Notes: generated from the letters alone by a model not told the origin. A stretch of DNA of 64,000 nucleotides from Lachnoclostridium sp. (GCA_023667185.1 JAMPAP010000001.1:915852-979851), one strand, 5' to 3'; shown: positions 26,815 through 36,845, counted from the first letter of the stretch. Program-made: numbers and translations.

Positions 26815-28625
26815 GTTTCAATAGATATATAGTGCTAATGGTTATGCTGACGGCGACCTTCATAATGAAGGCCGCCGAAAGTGACACATGGGCGCTCACT
26901 GACGCTCTCGGCCGGAAAGCCGCTACGGCTGCCGAAGCCGGTCAGCGCAACGATGACAAATACGTCGGTATTTTCTATTGGACTTGGCATCAGGGTCTTG
27001 ACGAAACTGATGGCATGGACAATCGTAACCGCGAAGTGAAAAATATCACTGAGGTGCTCCGCCAGTATCCCGAAGCGATAAATGATTACGACCATCCCGC
27101 GTGGGGAGTAGGGGAGAAGCGCCCCGGCATATTCTATTGGGATGAACCGATTTTCGGATATTACCGCACTGACGATCCATGGGTGCTCCGCCGCCATGCC
27201 GAGATGCTCGCCGATGCAGGTATCGATTTTGTGCTGTTTGACTGCACCAACGGCTCTATTCTTTGGGAGCGATCCGTGGAAGCGCTGATGAAAACCTGGG
27301 ATCAGGCTCAGCGTGACGGCGTCAATGTGCCTAAGATAGCATTCATGCTCCCGTTTTCAGCCTCGGCTGACTCGCGAAAGACGCTCAATCGCCTCTATGA
27401 AACTATCTATAAGCCGGGCCGCTACGAAAATCTATGGTTTTACTGGAAAGGTAAACCTATGATAATGGCTTACGATGATAATCTTGATACCACCGGCACT
27501 GAGGGTGAGATACGCGATTTCTTCACCTTCCGCCCCGGAATGCCTGACTATGTGGTAGGCCCTGAGAGACCTGACCAGTGGGGATGGCTCGAAGTGTATC
27601 CTACGCATGGCTATGCCGGCAAGCCCGGCAGCTACGAGCAGTGCACAGTAGGAGTGGCGCAAAATGCTCGCGCCGAGAGCGGAGGCCACTGCTGTGCATT
27701 CACTCTGCCAGGCACTTACGGCCGCAGCTATAGCGCTACCAAAGGCGTTGATCCACGTCCTGACGGCTATCTTTACGGATGGAATTTTCAGGAGCAGTGG
27801 GATCGAGCCCGCGATGAGATTCAACCCGAGGTAGTGTTTGTGACCGGATGGAACGAATGGACCTCCGGAATGTGGCGCAAACGCGATGGCTGGAGCGACC
27901 CGCTGTCGTTTGTCGACCAGTTTGATCGCGAACATAGCCGCGACGTCGAGCCCACAAAAGGGTGGGGTGACAAAGGTGACGTCTATTATCAGCAGCTCGT
28001 GGACAACGTCCGTCGTTTCAAGGGAATGGCTCCACAAGCAGCCCCGGCAGCTCCCAAGACCATAACCATAGGTAAGGATGGCGCATGGGACGGCGTGACC
28101 TCCACCTATGCTGCTTATCGCGGTAACACCTTCCATCGCGACCATGACGGCCGCTTTGATCGCCATTATGTGGATCGTACAGGCCGAAATGACATCACCG
28201 GCGCAAGAGTGGCTCATGATGATGACAATCTCTACTTCCTCGTCACTACGGCTGATGATCTTACAGCTCCTTCTGACGATGCATGGATGATGCTCTTCAT
28301 CGACATTGACCGCGACAAGTCCACCGGCTGGAACGGATACGACTACGTCGTCAATCGCCTCTCTCCATCCTCTTCCGAGGTGATAATCGAGAAGGCTGAC
28401 GGCAACAGCTGGAGCTGGAATCAGGCCGGAACCGGAGCGTACATAGCCGACGGCAATCGCCTCGAGATGTCGCTCCCGCGGGCTATCATCGGCGAGGGAA
28501 AACCGCTCGATTTCGAGTTTAAAATCGTCGACAATATGCAGCATCCCGGCGATGTGATGGACTTCTACATAAGTGGCGACGCGGCCCCCGGCGGACGGTT
28601 TAATTACGTATATACTTCGTTTTAA
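26811..28625 (+). CDS. Putative TIM-barrel glycosidase with C-terminal CBM9-like domain (paralogue 3)
   Basis: A 604-residue secreted protein of the same architecture as the two upstream genes but more divergent. Equivalent motifs are FYWTWHQGLDETD, YWDEPIFGYYRTDDPWVLRR, AGIDFVLFDCTNGS and FVTGWNEWTSGMW, then a CBM9-like domain (TITIGKDGAWDGVTSTY, WMMLFIDIDRDKSTGWNGYD). The WGEPE motif of its neighbours is WDEPI here, which keeps one acid and shifts another, so specificity may differ. It is translationally coupled to paralogue 2 (ATGA overlap). A 183-nt gap with the susC promoter follows, so it ends the first PUL operon. Confidence 0.7.
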   Translation: MSFNRYIVLMVMLTATFIMKAAESDTWALTDALGRKAATAAEAGQRNDDKYVGIFYWTWHQGLDETDGMDNRNREVKNITEVLRQYPEAINDYDHPAWGVGEKRPGIFYWDEPIFGYYRTDDPWVLRRHAEMLADAGIDFVLFDCTNGSILWERSVEALMKTWDQAQRDGVNVPKIAFMLPFSASADSRKTLNRLYETIYKPGRYENLWFYWKGKPMIMAYDDNLDTTGTEGEIRDFFTFRPGMPDYVVGPERPDQWGWLEVYPTHGYAGKPGSYEQCTVGVAQNARAESGGHCCAFTLPGTYGRSYSATKGVDPRPDGYLYGWNFQEQWDRARDEIQPEVVFVTGWNEWTSGMWRKRDGWSDPLSFVDQFDREHSRDVEPTKGWGDKGDVYYQQLVDNVRRFKGMAPQAAPAAPKTITIGKDGAWDGVTSTYAAYRGNTFHRDHDGRFDRHYVDRTGRNDITGARVAHDDDNLYFLVTTADDLTAPSDDAWMMLFIDIDRDKSTGWNGYDYVVNRLSPSSSEVIIEKADGNSWSWNQAGTGAYIADGNRLEMSLPRAIIGEGKPLDFEFKIVDNMQHPGDVMDFYISGDAAPGGRFNYVYTSF

Positions 28626-28713
28626 CAATTACCATAAGCTATCGTGTAATCAACTTATTTACAAAAGTTTAACTCAAAAACTAAAAAATCGTAAAATACA
28701 AAAATAAAAATAT

Positions 28714-28740
28714 TGGAACAAATGTAAATAAAATTGAAAC
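28714..28740 (+). promoter_or_regulatory. Putative HTCS operator upstream of first susC
   Basis: TGGAACAAA (28714-28722) and TTGAAAC (28734-28740) place two TGRAAC half-sites exactly 21 bp apart, two helical turns. That suits tandem binding by an AraC-type HTH. The -7 box begins 31 nt downstream. The site matches the one at 16532-16558 in sequence, spacing and promoter distance. Confidence 0.6.
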
Positions 28741-28771
28741 CGCGAGAAAACTCTATATAATCCTTAGATAT

Positions 28772-28779
28772 TAATTTTG
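28772..28779 (+). promoter_or_regulatory. -7 box of the susCD operon
   Basis: TAATTTTG matches TAnnTTTG, 29 nt upstream of the susC ATG (28809). It is preceded by AT-rich DNA without a clear -33 TTG, consistent with activation by the HTCS. Confidence 0.65.
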
Positions 28780-28808
28780 CCAACATAACAAGCCAACAAA
28801 AACCAATC

Positions 28809-31800
28809 ATGACCTACCATCAAAAACTATTCAAGTTATGCATGACGATGCTACTGTGGCTGGTGAGCTATCCCATGGTATGGGGAGCAGTACCCATAGT
28901 CAGTGGAACAGTAGTGGATGGCGACGGTGAACCAATCATTGGCGCCACAGTGCGAGAACTAAGCACATCAAATGTAACAGTGACTAATGTCGACGGCGAG
29001 TTCACTCTGAAGCTCACTTCAGCCAAGCCCGTCATTGAGGTAAGTTACATCGGATGCACCACCGTAAAATTGCCCGTTACCCAGGCTAAAGTCGAGGTCA
29101 CTCTGGAGACTGAAGCTGAAGCCCTCGATGAGGTGGTAGTCGTAGCTTACGGTCAGCAGAAGAAGGTTACCGTGACCGGTTCAGTGGCTGCCGTAGGCGC
29201 TTCGGAAATCAAGAAATCTTCCGAGCCTAACCTTGCAGCTACCCTTTCAGGTAAACTTCCCGGTCTTACCACCATCCAGTCAAGCGGTGCTCCCGGTGAG
29301 GACGATGTTAAGATGTTCCTCCGCGGTGCCGCCACTACCAATGGTACATCACCCCTTATTCTTGTCGACGGTATTCCCCGTACATCTATGAGTGAGATTG
29401 ACCCCAATGAGGTTCAGTCAATATCAGTGCTTAAGGATGCTTCGTCGACAGCCGTGTTCGGTGTACGCGGTGCTAATGGTGTAATCCTTATCACCACTCG
29501 CCGCGGTGAAGAGGGTAAGGTGAATGTACATGGTCAGGTCAACTACTCTATGCAGAAGTTTAACTACTGGCCTGAAAGCCGCCACTCTTGGGAATTTGCT
29601 GAAATGTACAATGAGGCAGCTCGTAATGACGGCAAACTCCCTCACTACGACGAAACAGCCATGGCATATTATAATATGTGGCGTAACGGCGGTCCCGAGG
29701 ATCCGGCTATCCGTTACTGGTATCCTGATACTGACTGGAATGATATCTATCTGAAAGATCACTCCAACATGCTTCAGGCTAATGTCAACATCTCCGGCGG
29801 CTCTAAGAAGCTGAAATACTTCGTCAGCACCGGTTACGTTCATCAGGGCGGTATGTACAAGACCGAGCCCAAGTCAATGCTTGGTTACGACCCCCAGTCG
29901 AGCATGAACCGCTACAATATCCGCTCTAACCTCGACTATAACTTCAACAGCTGGATCAGCGCTTCACTCGATGTCAGCTCATCGATCCGCAAGACTAATC
30001 AGGCAGCATCCAATATGTCGGGCGCCGATACCTCTACACTCCGCTATGCCGTATTGGCATCGAAGCCTACAGTTCCCGGCCCGCTCACTATCGAAGGTAC
30101 TCCTGAAAACAACTTCATCGTCTCTGACGGACTCCGTGACGACGGCTCGCTTAACTACCACTATGTAAAAGGTGGTCGCGTAGTAGGTGATGCTGACCTT
30201 ACTCTTGCACAGTCAGCTTACGGCCAGCTCAACCGCTCAGGTTACAAGATGCTTCTCGAGGCTACGGCCAACGCCATCGGTACATTGAACTTCAACCTCG
30301 GCCGTATTACCGAAGGTCTCTCGGCCCGCGGTGTGATTTCATTCGAGACTTACGCCCAGCAGCTCACAATGGGTAGTAAGAACTTCTCAGGTTATCTCTA
30401 CGACCTCAACCCCGGTGGTATTGATCATCCCGTGTTCAACGCTCAGGGCGATAGCGAAGATGACAGCCAGCTTACCCTCTCGCGTGCCGACGTAAGCCGC
30501 TGGTTCATGAACCTGCAGTTGCAGATCAACTATAACCGCACCTTCAACAAGCTCCACAACGTGACCGGTATGCTTCTCTTCCAGCGTGACGAGAAGGAAA
30601 ACATCCTCGGATCGATACCTTATAAGATGGTGGGTCTTGCCGGACGTTTCACCTACGCATTTGACTCCCGCTATCTGGCTGAGTTCAACATGGGTTACAA
30701 CGGCTCCGAGCAGTTCGCCAAGGGTCACCGTTTCGGTTTCTTCCCCGCCTTCTCTCTCGGATGGGTTGCTTCAAATGAAAAGTTCCTCCAGGGTGTAGCC
30801 GAGAGCGGCTGGATGACCCAGTTGAAATTCCGTGCCTCGGTAGGTAAGGTTGGTAACGATGAGCTTTATGTAGGTACCGACGAAGCTTCACGCCAGAACA
30901 ACCGCTTCCTCTACCTCAGCAACAATACCAAGGTGCCTTATATATATCACGCCTCGGAAGTCGTGAACATTCCTAACTCACTTACTTCAAGCGGTAACGG
31001 CATGAACGTAATCTATGAAAAGCTCGTAGGTAATCCTGATATCCACTGGGAGACTGCTTGGAAGCAGAATTACGCTGTAGACCTTACGCTCTTCCGCAAC
31101 CTCGATCTTACGTTTGACTACTTTATCGAGAACCGTTCTGATATTCTCATCTCACGTAACACTATCCCCACTATCGGCGGTCTGACCACTGCACAGCTTC
31201 CGAAGTCCAACTTCGGTAAGGTCAAGAACACCGGTTTCGAGCTTACAGCTCGTTACAACTACTACGTTAATCGTGACGTCAGCCTCTTCATCTCCGGAAA
31301 CTTCGCCTTCAACAAAAACCGTGTCTTAGAATACGACGAAGTAGATCTCGGTGAAGAATATGCTTATCCCCTCCGTACTGAGGGCTTCAGCATCGGCCAG
31401 TGCTTCGGCTATCTGATTGACCGTAGCTATGACCCCGAGCGTGGTCTTGACGGTACAGGCTTCTTTAACACTGACGAGCAGATCAAGCTCCGCGGCCTTG
31501 AATACACCGGTATTTCTTCGCCCAAGCGCGGTGACTTCGTCTATCAGGATCTTAACGGCGACGGTGAGATCAACGATAAGGATATAGCTCCTATCGGCTA
31601 CTCTAACGTATTGCCTCGTATCACTTACGGTCTGACTCTCGGTGGTAACCTCTACGGATTTGACTTCTCAGTGATGCTTCAGGGCGTAGGCAAGTACACC
31701 AAGAACTTCGGCTCGATAATAATGTATGAAGGTTATGGTGACAATGTTTACTTCTCTGATATGACTGACAACCGCTGGAGCGACGAGCGCTATGCAGCCG

Positions 31801-32096
31801 GTGAAAAGATCACTCACCCGCGTCTTACTCTTCAGGAGTCAGCCTCTCACGTTGCCAATGACTATTATACAATGGACGCATCATACATCCGTCTGAAGAA
31901 CGTCACCGTTGGTTACACCCTTCCGGTTAACCTTACTAAAAAGGTAGGTATCAATTCACTTCGTGTGTATGTCAGCGCTGACAACGTTCATACCTGGAAC
32001 AACCTCCGCACCAAGTTGATTGACCCTGAGCAGTCAGGCTTCTCATCTTATCCTCTGATGCGCACTTACACTGCCGGTATCTCAATCGATCTCTAA
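28809..32096 (+). CDS. SusC-like TonB-dependent outer-membrane transporter (first pair)
   Basis: A 1095-residue outer-membrane importer for oligosaccharides. Signal peptide (about 1-26), an N-terminal carboxypeptidase-regulatory-like domain (VSGTVVDGDGEPIIGATV, about 31-105), a TonB-box-like stretch EALDEVVVVAYG (about 103-114), a plug domain (LILVDGIPRTSMSEIDPNEV, TAVFGVRGANGVILITT) and a 22-stranded barrel ending in ISIDL. The partner SusD is 12 nt downstream. It is probably driven by the HTCS-dependent promoter upstream. The exact cargo is unknown; neighbouring rhamnosidase genes suggest rhamnose-containing oligosaccharides. Confidence 0.96.
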   Translation: MTYHQKLFKLCMTMLLWLVSYPMVWGAVPIVSGTVVDGDGEPIIGATVRELSTSNVTVTNVDGEFTLKLTSAKPVIEVSYIGCTTVKLPVTQAKVEVTLETEAEALDEVVVVAYGQQKKVTVTGSVAAVGASEIKKSSEPNLAATLSGKLPGLTTIQSSGAPGEDDVKMFLRGAATTNGTSPLILVDGIPRTSMSEIDPNEVQSISVLKDASSTAVFGVRGANGVILITTRRGEEGKVNVHGQVNYSMQKFNYWPESRHSWEFAEMYNEAARNDGKLPHYDETAMAYYNMWRNGGPEDPAIRYWYPDTDWNDIYLKDHSNMLQANVNISGGSKKLKYFVSTGYVHQGGMYKTEPKSMLGYDPQSSMNRYNIRSNLDYNFNSWISASLDVSSSIRKTNQAASNMSGADTSTLRYAVLASKPTVPGPLTIEGTPENNFIVSDGLRDDGSLNYHYVKGGRVVGDADLTLAQSAYGQLNRSGYKMLLEATANAIGTLNFNLGRITEGLSARGVISFETYAQQLTMGSKNFSGYLYDLNPGGIDHPVFNAQGDSEDDSQLTLSRADVSRWFMNLQLQINYNRTFNKLHNVTGMLLFQRDEKENILGSIPYKMVGLAGRFTYAFDSRYLAEFNMGYNGSEQFAKGHRFGFFPAFSLGWVASNEKFLQGVAESGWMTQLKFRASVGKVGNDELYVGTDEASRQNNRFLYLSNNTKVPYIYHASEVVNIPNSLTSSGNGMNVIYEKLVGNPDIHWETAWKQNYAVDLTLFRNLDLTFDYFIENRSDILISRNTIPTIGGLTTAQLPKSNFGKVKNTGFELTARYNYYVNRDVSLFISGNFAFNKNRVLEYDEVDLGEEYAYPLRTEGFSIGQCFGYLIDRSYDPERGLDGTGFFNTDEQIKLRGLEYTGISSPKRGDFVYQDLNGDGEINDKDIAPIGYSNVLPRITYGLTLGGNLYGFDFSVMLQGVGKYTKNFGSIIMYEGYGDNVYFSDMTDNRWSDERYAAGEKITHPRLTLQESASHVANDYYTMDASYIRLKNVTVGYTLPVNLTKKVGINSLRVYVSADNVHTWNNLRTKLIDPEQSGFSSYPLMRTYTAGISIDL

Positions 32097-32108
32097 ACCT
32101 ATCATAAC

Positions 32109-34010
32109 ATGAAAAAGCATTTCTATAATATACTTCTTGCAGTGGCTGCCCTGTGTAGCGCGGGTATGATGCTCCAGTCGTGTGCCGATGATCTGGATGT
32201 GACACCTGACGGTCGTATGGACGACGCTGCCATATTCTCCACCCCGGAGAATACTAAGGACTACTTCGCTTCAGCATGGGCTCACGTGCCCCAGAAGATG
32301 TTCCGCTACTACTTCTTTGACAATTTGGTCATCGATATGTCAGACGATGCTTGGTCAACTGACGATTATTCTTCGCTCCTTATCGGTGATATCTATGCCG
32401 GTAACCTCAATTCCACCAAACACCTCTTCGAATGGGACTCTACTGACATGGATAAATGGGACGGTGGCTACTGGAGTCGCTACTGGATGATGATACGTAT
32501 CCTTAACAACTGTATCATCAACTTCCCCGAGGCAGCTTTCGACAGCGAGGCCGAGCGTGACCAGTGTATCGCCGAGGCTCGTGTGCTCCGTGCATTCTAC
32601 TACCTGATGCTGGTGAAGTTCTATGGTGACCTCCCCATCATCGAGGATGTCAACGGCGTCACCACTGACTATTCAGACCTTACCCGCGAGCCGGCCTGGA
32701 AGGTGCTTCAGTGGGTCGTATCAGAATGTGAACTCGCTCTTAAGTCAGAAAACCTGCCCTGGGCAATTACTAATGTGCAGCTCGCCCAGCGCATGACCAA
32801 GGGTATCGCCTGCGCCATCATCTCTCAGGCGTCACTCTTCGCAGCGAGCCCTCTCTTCTGCCACGGTGAAAACCTCTGGAACTACGCTTACCAGAAAAAC
32901 CTCTCAGCTTACAACCAGCTCAAGGCTAATGGGTACGCACTTTACACCACGCTGACTGACCCCAAATCTTATAGCAGCTGCTACGAAGAATACTTCGCCT
33001 CACGCAGCTATGCCGGCAGCAAGGCTGACGACCATGAGACCATCTGGGGTGGCACATGGATGGGTGTTGCTTCGGTCAACCTCTCCACCATAAACGGTGT
33101 GCCCCTGTTCACTGACTCATTTAAGGCCGGAACTGTTCCCACTCAGGAGCTCGTTGATGCCTTCGATATGCTTGCCACCGGCGAACCTATCTACGACCTG
33201 GCCAATCCTTACAAGGACGAGAAGCATAGTGACATCAATATCAACAGCAAGTCAGGCTACGATCCCGCCAATCCTTACGACGGCCGCGATCCCCGCTTCT
33301 ACGCCTGCATCTTTTACAACACCTCGAAAATCAATACCGGTGTGCTCGACAAGACCGTTGAGACCTGGAACAACGAGATCACCTGGGATGGCAAGAATTG
33401 CACCTATAAGGCTGATAAGGGCACAAGCGGCTCCTGCAAGGTTGACGCTACAGCCCGCCGTTACACCCGCACCGGTTACTATAACCGTAAATACCACGCT
33501 TACAAGACCTCACCCTCGCAGAGCAAGGACGAAGGTAACTGGAAATACTTCCGCCTCGGTGAAGTTTACCTCAACCTCGCTGAAGCTGCTATCGAGGACG
33601 GTAAGGTGGGTGACGGTATAGCACTTATCAACGAGATCCGCCACCGCGCAGGTTTCTCACCCTCAGTCGACAAAAAGACCACTGACCAGGTGGAAGCCCG
33701 ACGCATTCTCCGCCACGAGCGACAGATAGAGCTCTGCTACGAGGAACACCGTTACTTCGACGTTCGTCGCTGGGGTACCTCTGATGAGCCTATCACGGAG
33801 GAGATCTACAACACCGGTATGTGGATCCACAAGGACGGCAAAAACTACGTCTACCAACGCTTCCCGCTCGGCGGTGCACAGGGTGCAGCTCCCAGCAAGA
33901 ACGCTTACGAAGGTAAAAACCGATTGATTCCCATTCCTCTGAAGGAAACTAACCGTCTCGGCGCGGCAACCGGTCTCGGTGCTGACTACTGGCAGAACCC
34001 CGGTTGGTAA
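32109..34010 (+). CDS. SusD-like glycan-binding lipoprotein (first pair)
   Basis: A 633-residue surface lipoprotein of the RagB/SusD family, with a signal peptide ending LQSC (Cys25). The family pattern is clear: N-terminal helical TPR-like region (ARVLRAFYYLMLVKFYGDLPI, about 157-177), then the C-terminal SusD domain with FRLGEVYLNLAEAAIEDG, INEIRHRAG, and RHERQIELCYEEHRYFDVRRW. SusD proteins form the lid over SusC and capture the oligosaccharide. It sits between the two SusC genes and pairs with the upstream one. Confidence 0.96.
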   Translation: MKKHFYNILLAVAALCSAGMMLQSCADDLDVTPDGRMDDAAIFSTPENTKDYFASAWAHVPQKMFRYYFFDNLVIDMSDDAWSTDDYSSLLIGDIYAGNLNSTKHLFEWDSTDMDKWDGGYWSRYWMMIRILNNCIINFPEAAFDSEAERDQCIAEARVLRAFYYLMLVKFYGDLPIIEDVNGVTTDYSDLTREPAWKVLQWVVSECELALKSENLPWAITNVQLAQRMTKGIACAIISQASLFAASPLFCHGENLWNYAYQKNLSAYNQLKANGYALYTTLTDPKSYSSCYEEYFASRSYAGSKADDHETIWGGTWMGVASVNLSTINGVPLFTDSFKAGTVPTQELVDAFDMLATGEPIYDLANPYKDEKHSDININSKSGYDPANPYDGRDPRFYACIFYNTSKINTGVLDKTVETWNNEITWDGKNCTYKADKGTSGSCKVDATARRYTRTGYYNRKYHAYKTSPSQSKDEGNWKYFRLGEVYLNLAEAAIEDGKVGDGIALINEIRHRAGFSPSVDKKTTDQVEARRILRHERQIELCYEEHRYFDVRRWGTSDEPITEEIYNTGMWIHKDGKNYVYQRFPLGGAQGAAPSKNAYEGKNRLIPIPLKETNRLGAATGLGADYWQNPGW

Positions 34011-34037
34011 TAATCCACTCAACAAACCTCGACTATC

Positions 34038-36845
34038 ATGATTCACAAGTTAAATATACTTCCGATATTTCTTGCATCAGCCTCATTCTCAGCAATGGCT
34101 GCTGTCGGGACTGACTCCATCCCTTACGGTCAGCAGGAGCTTCAGACTGCTTTCGGTTATCAGGAGACCCGTGACAGCTACACCGGTGCACAGTCGTCAG
34201 TAAAGGCTGGACTGATCGACAAATGGAATGGCTACTCGCTTTCTGACGCCATCACCGGCAAGCTCGCCGGATACTATAACGGCAAAATCCGCGGCACGAG
34301 CTCTCCTTACTCCACGGATGCTCTTATAGTGCTCGACGGCGTACCCATGCCCTATATGAGTCTCTCTGACCTCGACCCCACAACCGTGGAGGAGGTGACC
34401 CTGCTCAAGGATGCCACTGCCAAGGTGCTCTACGGCCCGCAGGCTGCCCAAGGCGTGATCCTCGTCACCTCCAAGCATGGCGAAAACAGCTCCATGAAGG
34501 TGAAAATCTCTGCCAACTTCGGCATTGAGAAGGCCACAAGTAATCCCGATATGCTTGGCTCTTACGGCCAGGCGCTGCTCCGCAACCAGGCTCTCGTCAA
34601 CGACGGTCTCGCTCCCCAGTTCTCATCCTCGCAGCTCGCAGCCTTCAAGGATGGCACGGGTATCGACAACGACTGGCGCGATATGTATCTTGACGATATG
34701 CTCTTCCAGAAGTACAACGTACAGGTAGGAGCCGGTTCGCAGCGAGTTCGCTTCTATATTAATGTGGGATTCTCCCGCGAGTCAGGCCGCTATAAGACTG
34801 ACTATGATGACAAGTACAATCCTTCGGATTACACTAACCGCTTCACCGTGGTATCTAATCTCGACGTAGACATCACCTCATGGCTTCGCGCATTTGCCAA
34901 CACCAATATCGGTGTGCGCCGCGTGAATGCCGCCAATGCCGGCCCGGCCGCCATCCTTCAGTCAATCTATACTACTCCCAACTGGGTAGAGGATGGTGTC
35001 CTCGACGATGGCAGTGTGATTACCGATCAGGGTTATGCCAATCCTATCCGAGGTATGATCAACTACTCCGGTATAAACCAGATGACCCGTACTGACCTGG
35101 CCTCCAACATCGGCCTTGACCTCAAGCTCGACTTCATCACCCGCGGTCTCTCGTTCAAGACCATCTTCGGCTACAGCTCCATGTACAACGGTATCCGCGG
35201 TGGTACCCACGACTATCGTCGCGTAGTGTACAACGATGTTACCGGTGAATATGATCCTTGGGGCGCCAATGTAGAGACACCTCTGGCATGGGCCAAGGGT
35301 ACGGTGACCAATTATTACATCGATATCCAGACCATGTTTAAATACTCTCGCGTATTTGCCCGCGACCATGCCGTAGATGCTCTCGTGCATTACACTTATC
35401 AGGATTCTCGCGGTGACGCTGACAAGTGGTACACCCCCGCTTTCATCCTTCCTGCTAACCGTATCCAGCTTGCCGGTCAGGTGAAATACGGCTTCAAAAA
35501 TCGCTACTTCGTGGAGTTTGACTGTAACTATTCAGGCTCGGAAATGCTTGCTGAAGGTCATCAGTTCCACTTCTCCCCTTCGGTGTCAGGTTCATGGGTT
35601 GTATCAGAAGAACCCTGGTTCAAGAACGATCTCTTCACTTACCTGAAGTTTAACGCCTCTTACGGTAACATCTTCTACGATTCACTCCGCGACCAGAACT
35701 CACGTTACCTATATAATAATGTGTATACAGCCGGCACCGCAGGTGTCTCCGGTATCTATTCAGGATATGCTGTCATCAACGGCACTCGTGGTTATGCCAA
35801 CATCGGCTGGGAGAAATCACGCCAGCAGAACTATGGTGTGAACTTCGGCCTCTGGGACAAGCTATTCGTAAACTTCGAGTACTTCCGCACTCATCAGGAC
35901 AACGTGCTGGTGCAGTCAGAGCTCACCCCTACCATCGCCGGTATCACTGCAGCCAACCGCGCCTTCACTAACTCCGGTAAGATCTTCAATAACGGTATTG
36001 ACCTCAATATCACTTACACTACCCAGCTTGCTTGTGGCCTCGGTATTACTGCCAGTGGCCAGATGGGATGGAACAAAAACCACTGGGTGTCAGCCAACGA
36101 AATCTCCTACGAGAACGCCGGATATGCTTATCCCTATCGCAAGAATGGCTACAGCATCGGTCAGCAGTGGGGCTACCTTCTTGATAATTCCAATGGCTCA
36201 ATCTACTGGAACTCACAAGATGAAATCGACAACTCCGGACTGAAATTCACCGGTAAGCAGCCTCGCCCCGGCGACCTCAAGTTCCGCGACCTCAATGGCG
36301 ACAAAGTAATCGATGAAGGTGACTACGCTCCCCTCAAAGGCGCTTATGATACCCCCCGCTATGAGTATGGTGCCTCAGTACAGCTTGACTACAAAGGCTT
36401 TGACCTCTTCGTGGATCTCGCCGGTGAAGCCGGACGCTCAGTGCTCATGAACAAGAGCGTAGGAGTGGCCGAATACGTCAATGGTGTGACAACCGAAGGC
36501 GTATATATGCCGATGCACAACGAGGCATGGACTCCCGAGCGTTATGCTGCCGGACTCCCCATCAATTACCCCGCACTCTCGACCTCTGAGTCAGCAAGCC
36601 TCCAGAACAATGCTTTCTATTGCTCCAACGTAGACTACCTCCGCCTCCGTAACGTCACTATCGGTTATTCACTCCCCGACAAGATCGTGAAGCGCCTCTA
36701 CATGACAAAGCTTCGTGTGTACTTCGCAGCTCAGAACCTCTGCAACTGGAACAATATGAAATTCGATGGATTTGATCCTCAGTCCACTCAGATATACACC
36801 AAGGTCTACCGCTCGTTTAACTTAGGTCTTAACATTAACTTCTAA
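34038..36845 (+). CDS. SusC-like TonB-dependent transporter without N-terminal regulatory domain (second pair)
   Basis: A 935-residue SusC homologue, about 160 residues shorter than its neighbour. After the signal peptide (about 1-21) it goes almost straight into the plug (LSDAITGKLAGYYNGKIRG, LIVLDGVPMPYMSLSDLDP, KVLYGPQAAQGVILVTS) and then the barrel ending LGLNINF. The carboxypeptidase-regulatory-like domain and an obvious TonB box are missing; the region is replaced by QTAFGYQETRDSYTGAQ. This may be a natural variant using a cryptic TonB box. It lies 27 nt after the first SusD and 14 nt before its own SusD, so all four are one transcript. Confidence 0.93.
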   Translation: MIHKLNILPIFLASASFSAMAAVGTDSIPYGQQELQTAFGYQETRDSYTGAQSSVKAGLIDKWNGYSLSDAITGKLAGYYNGKIRGTSSPYSTDALIVLDGVPMPYMSLSDLDPTTVEEVTLLKDATAKVLYGPQAAQGVILVTSKHGENSSMKVKISANFGIEKATSNPDMLGSYGQALLRNQALVNDGLAPQFSSSQLAAFKDGTGIDNDWRDMYLDDMLFQKYNVQVGAGSQRVRFYINVGFSRESGRYKTDYDDKYNPSDYTNRFTVVSNLDVDITSWLRAFANTNIGVRRVNAANAGPAAILQSIYTTPNWVEDGVLDDGSVITDQGYANPIRGMINYSGINQMTRTDLASNIGLDLKLDFITRGLSFKTIFGYSSMYNGIRGGTHDYRRVVYNDVTGEYDPWGANVETPLAWAKGTVTNYYIDIQTMFKYSRVFARDHAVDALVHYTYQDSRGDADKWYTPAFILPANRIQLAGQVKYGFKNRYFVEFDCNYSGSEMLAEGHQFHFSPSVSGSWVVSEEPWFKNDLFTYLKFNASYGNIFYDSLRDQNSRYLYNNVYTAGTAGVSGIYSGYAVINGTRGYANIGWEKSRQQNYGVNFGLWDKLFVNFEYFRTHQDNVLVQSELTPTIAGITAANRAFTNSGKIFNNGIDLNITYTTQLACGLGITASGQMGWNKNHWVSANEISYENAGYAYPYRKNGYSIGQQWGYLLDNSNGSIYWNSQDEIDNSGLKFTGKQPRPGDLKFRDLNGDKVIDEGDYAPLKGAYDTPRYEYGASVQLDYKGFDLFVDLAGEAGRSVLMNKSVGVAEYVNGVTTEGVYMPMHNEAWTPERYAAGLPINYPALSTSESASLQNNAFYCSNVDYLRLRNVTIGYSLPDKIVKRLYMTKLRVYFAAQNLCNWNNMKFDGFDPQSTQIYTKVYRSFNLGLNINF

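Noticed and set aside
27432..28628. 398-residue open frame antisense to the third TIM-barrel paralogue
   Set aside because: It is a frame shadow of a clearly coding, domain-bearing gene, with no promoter or recognisable domain of its own.
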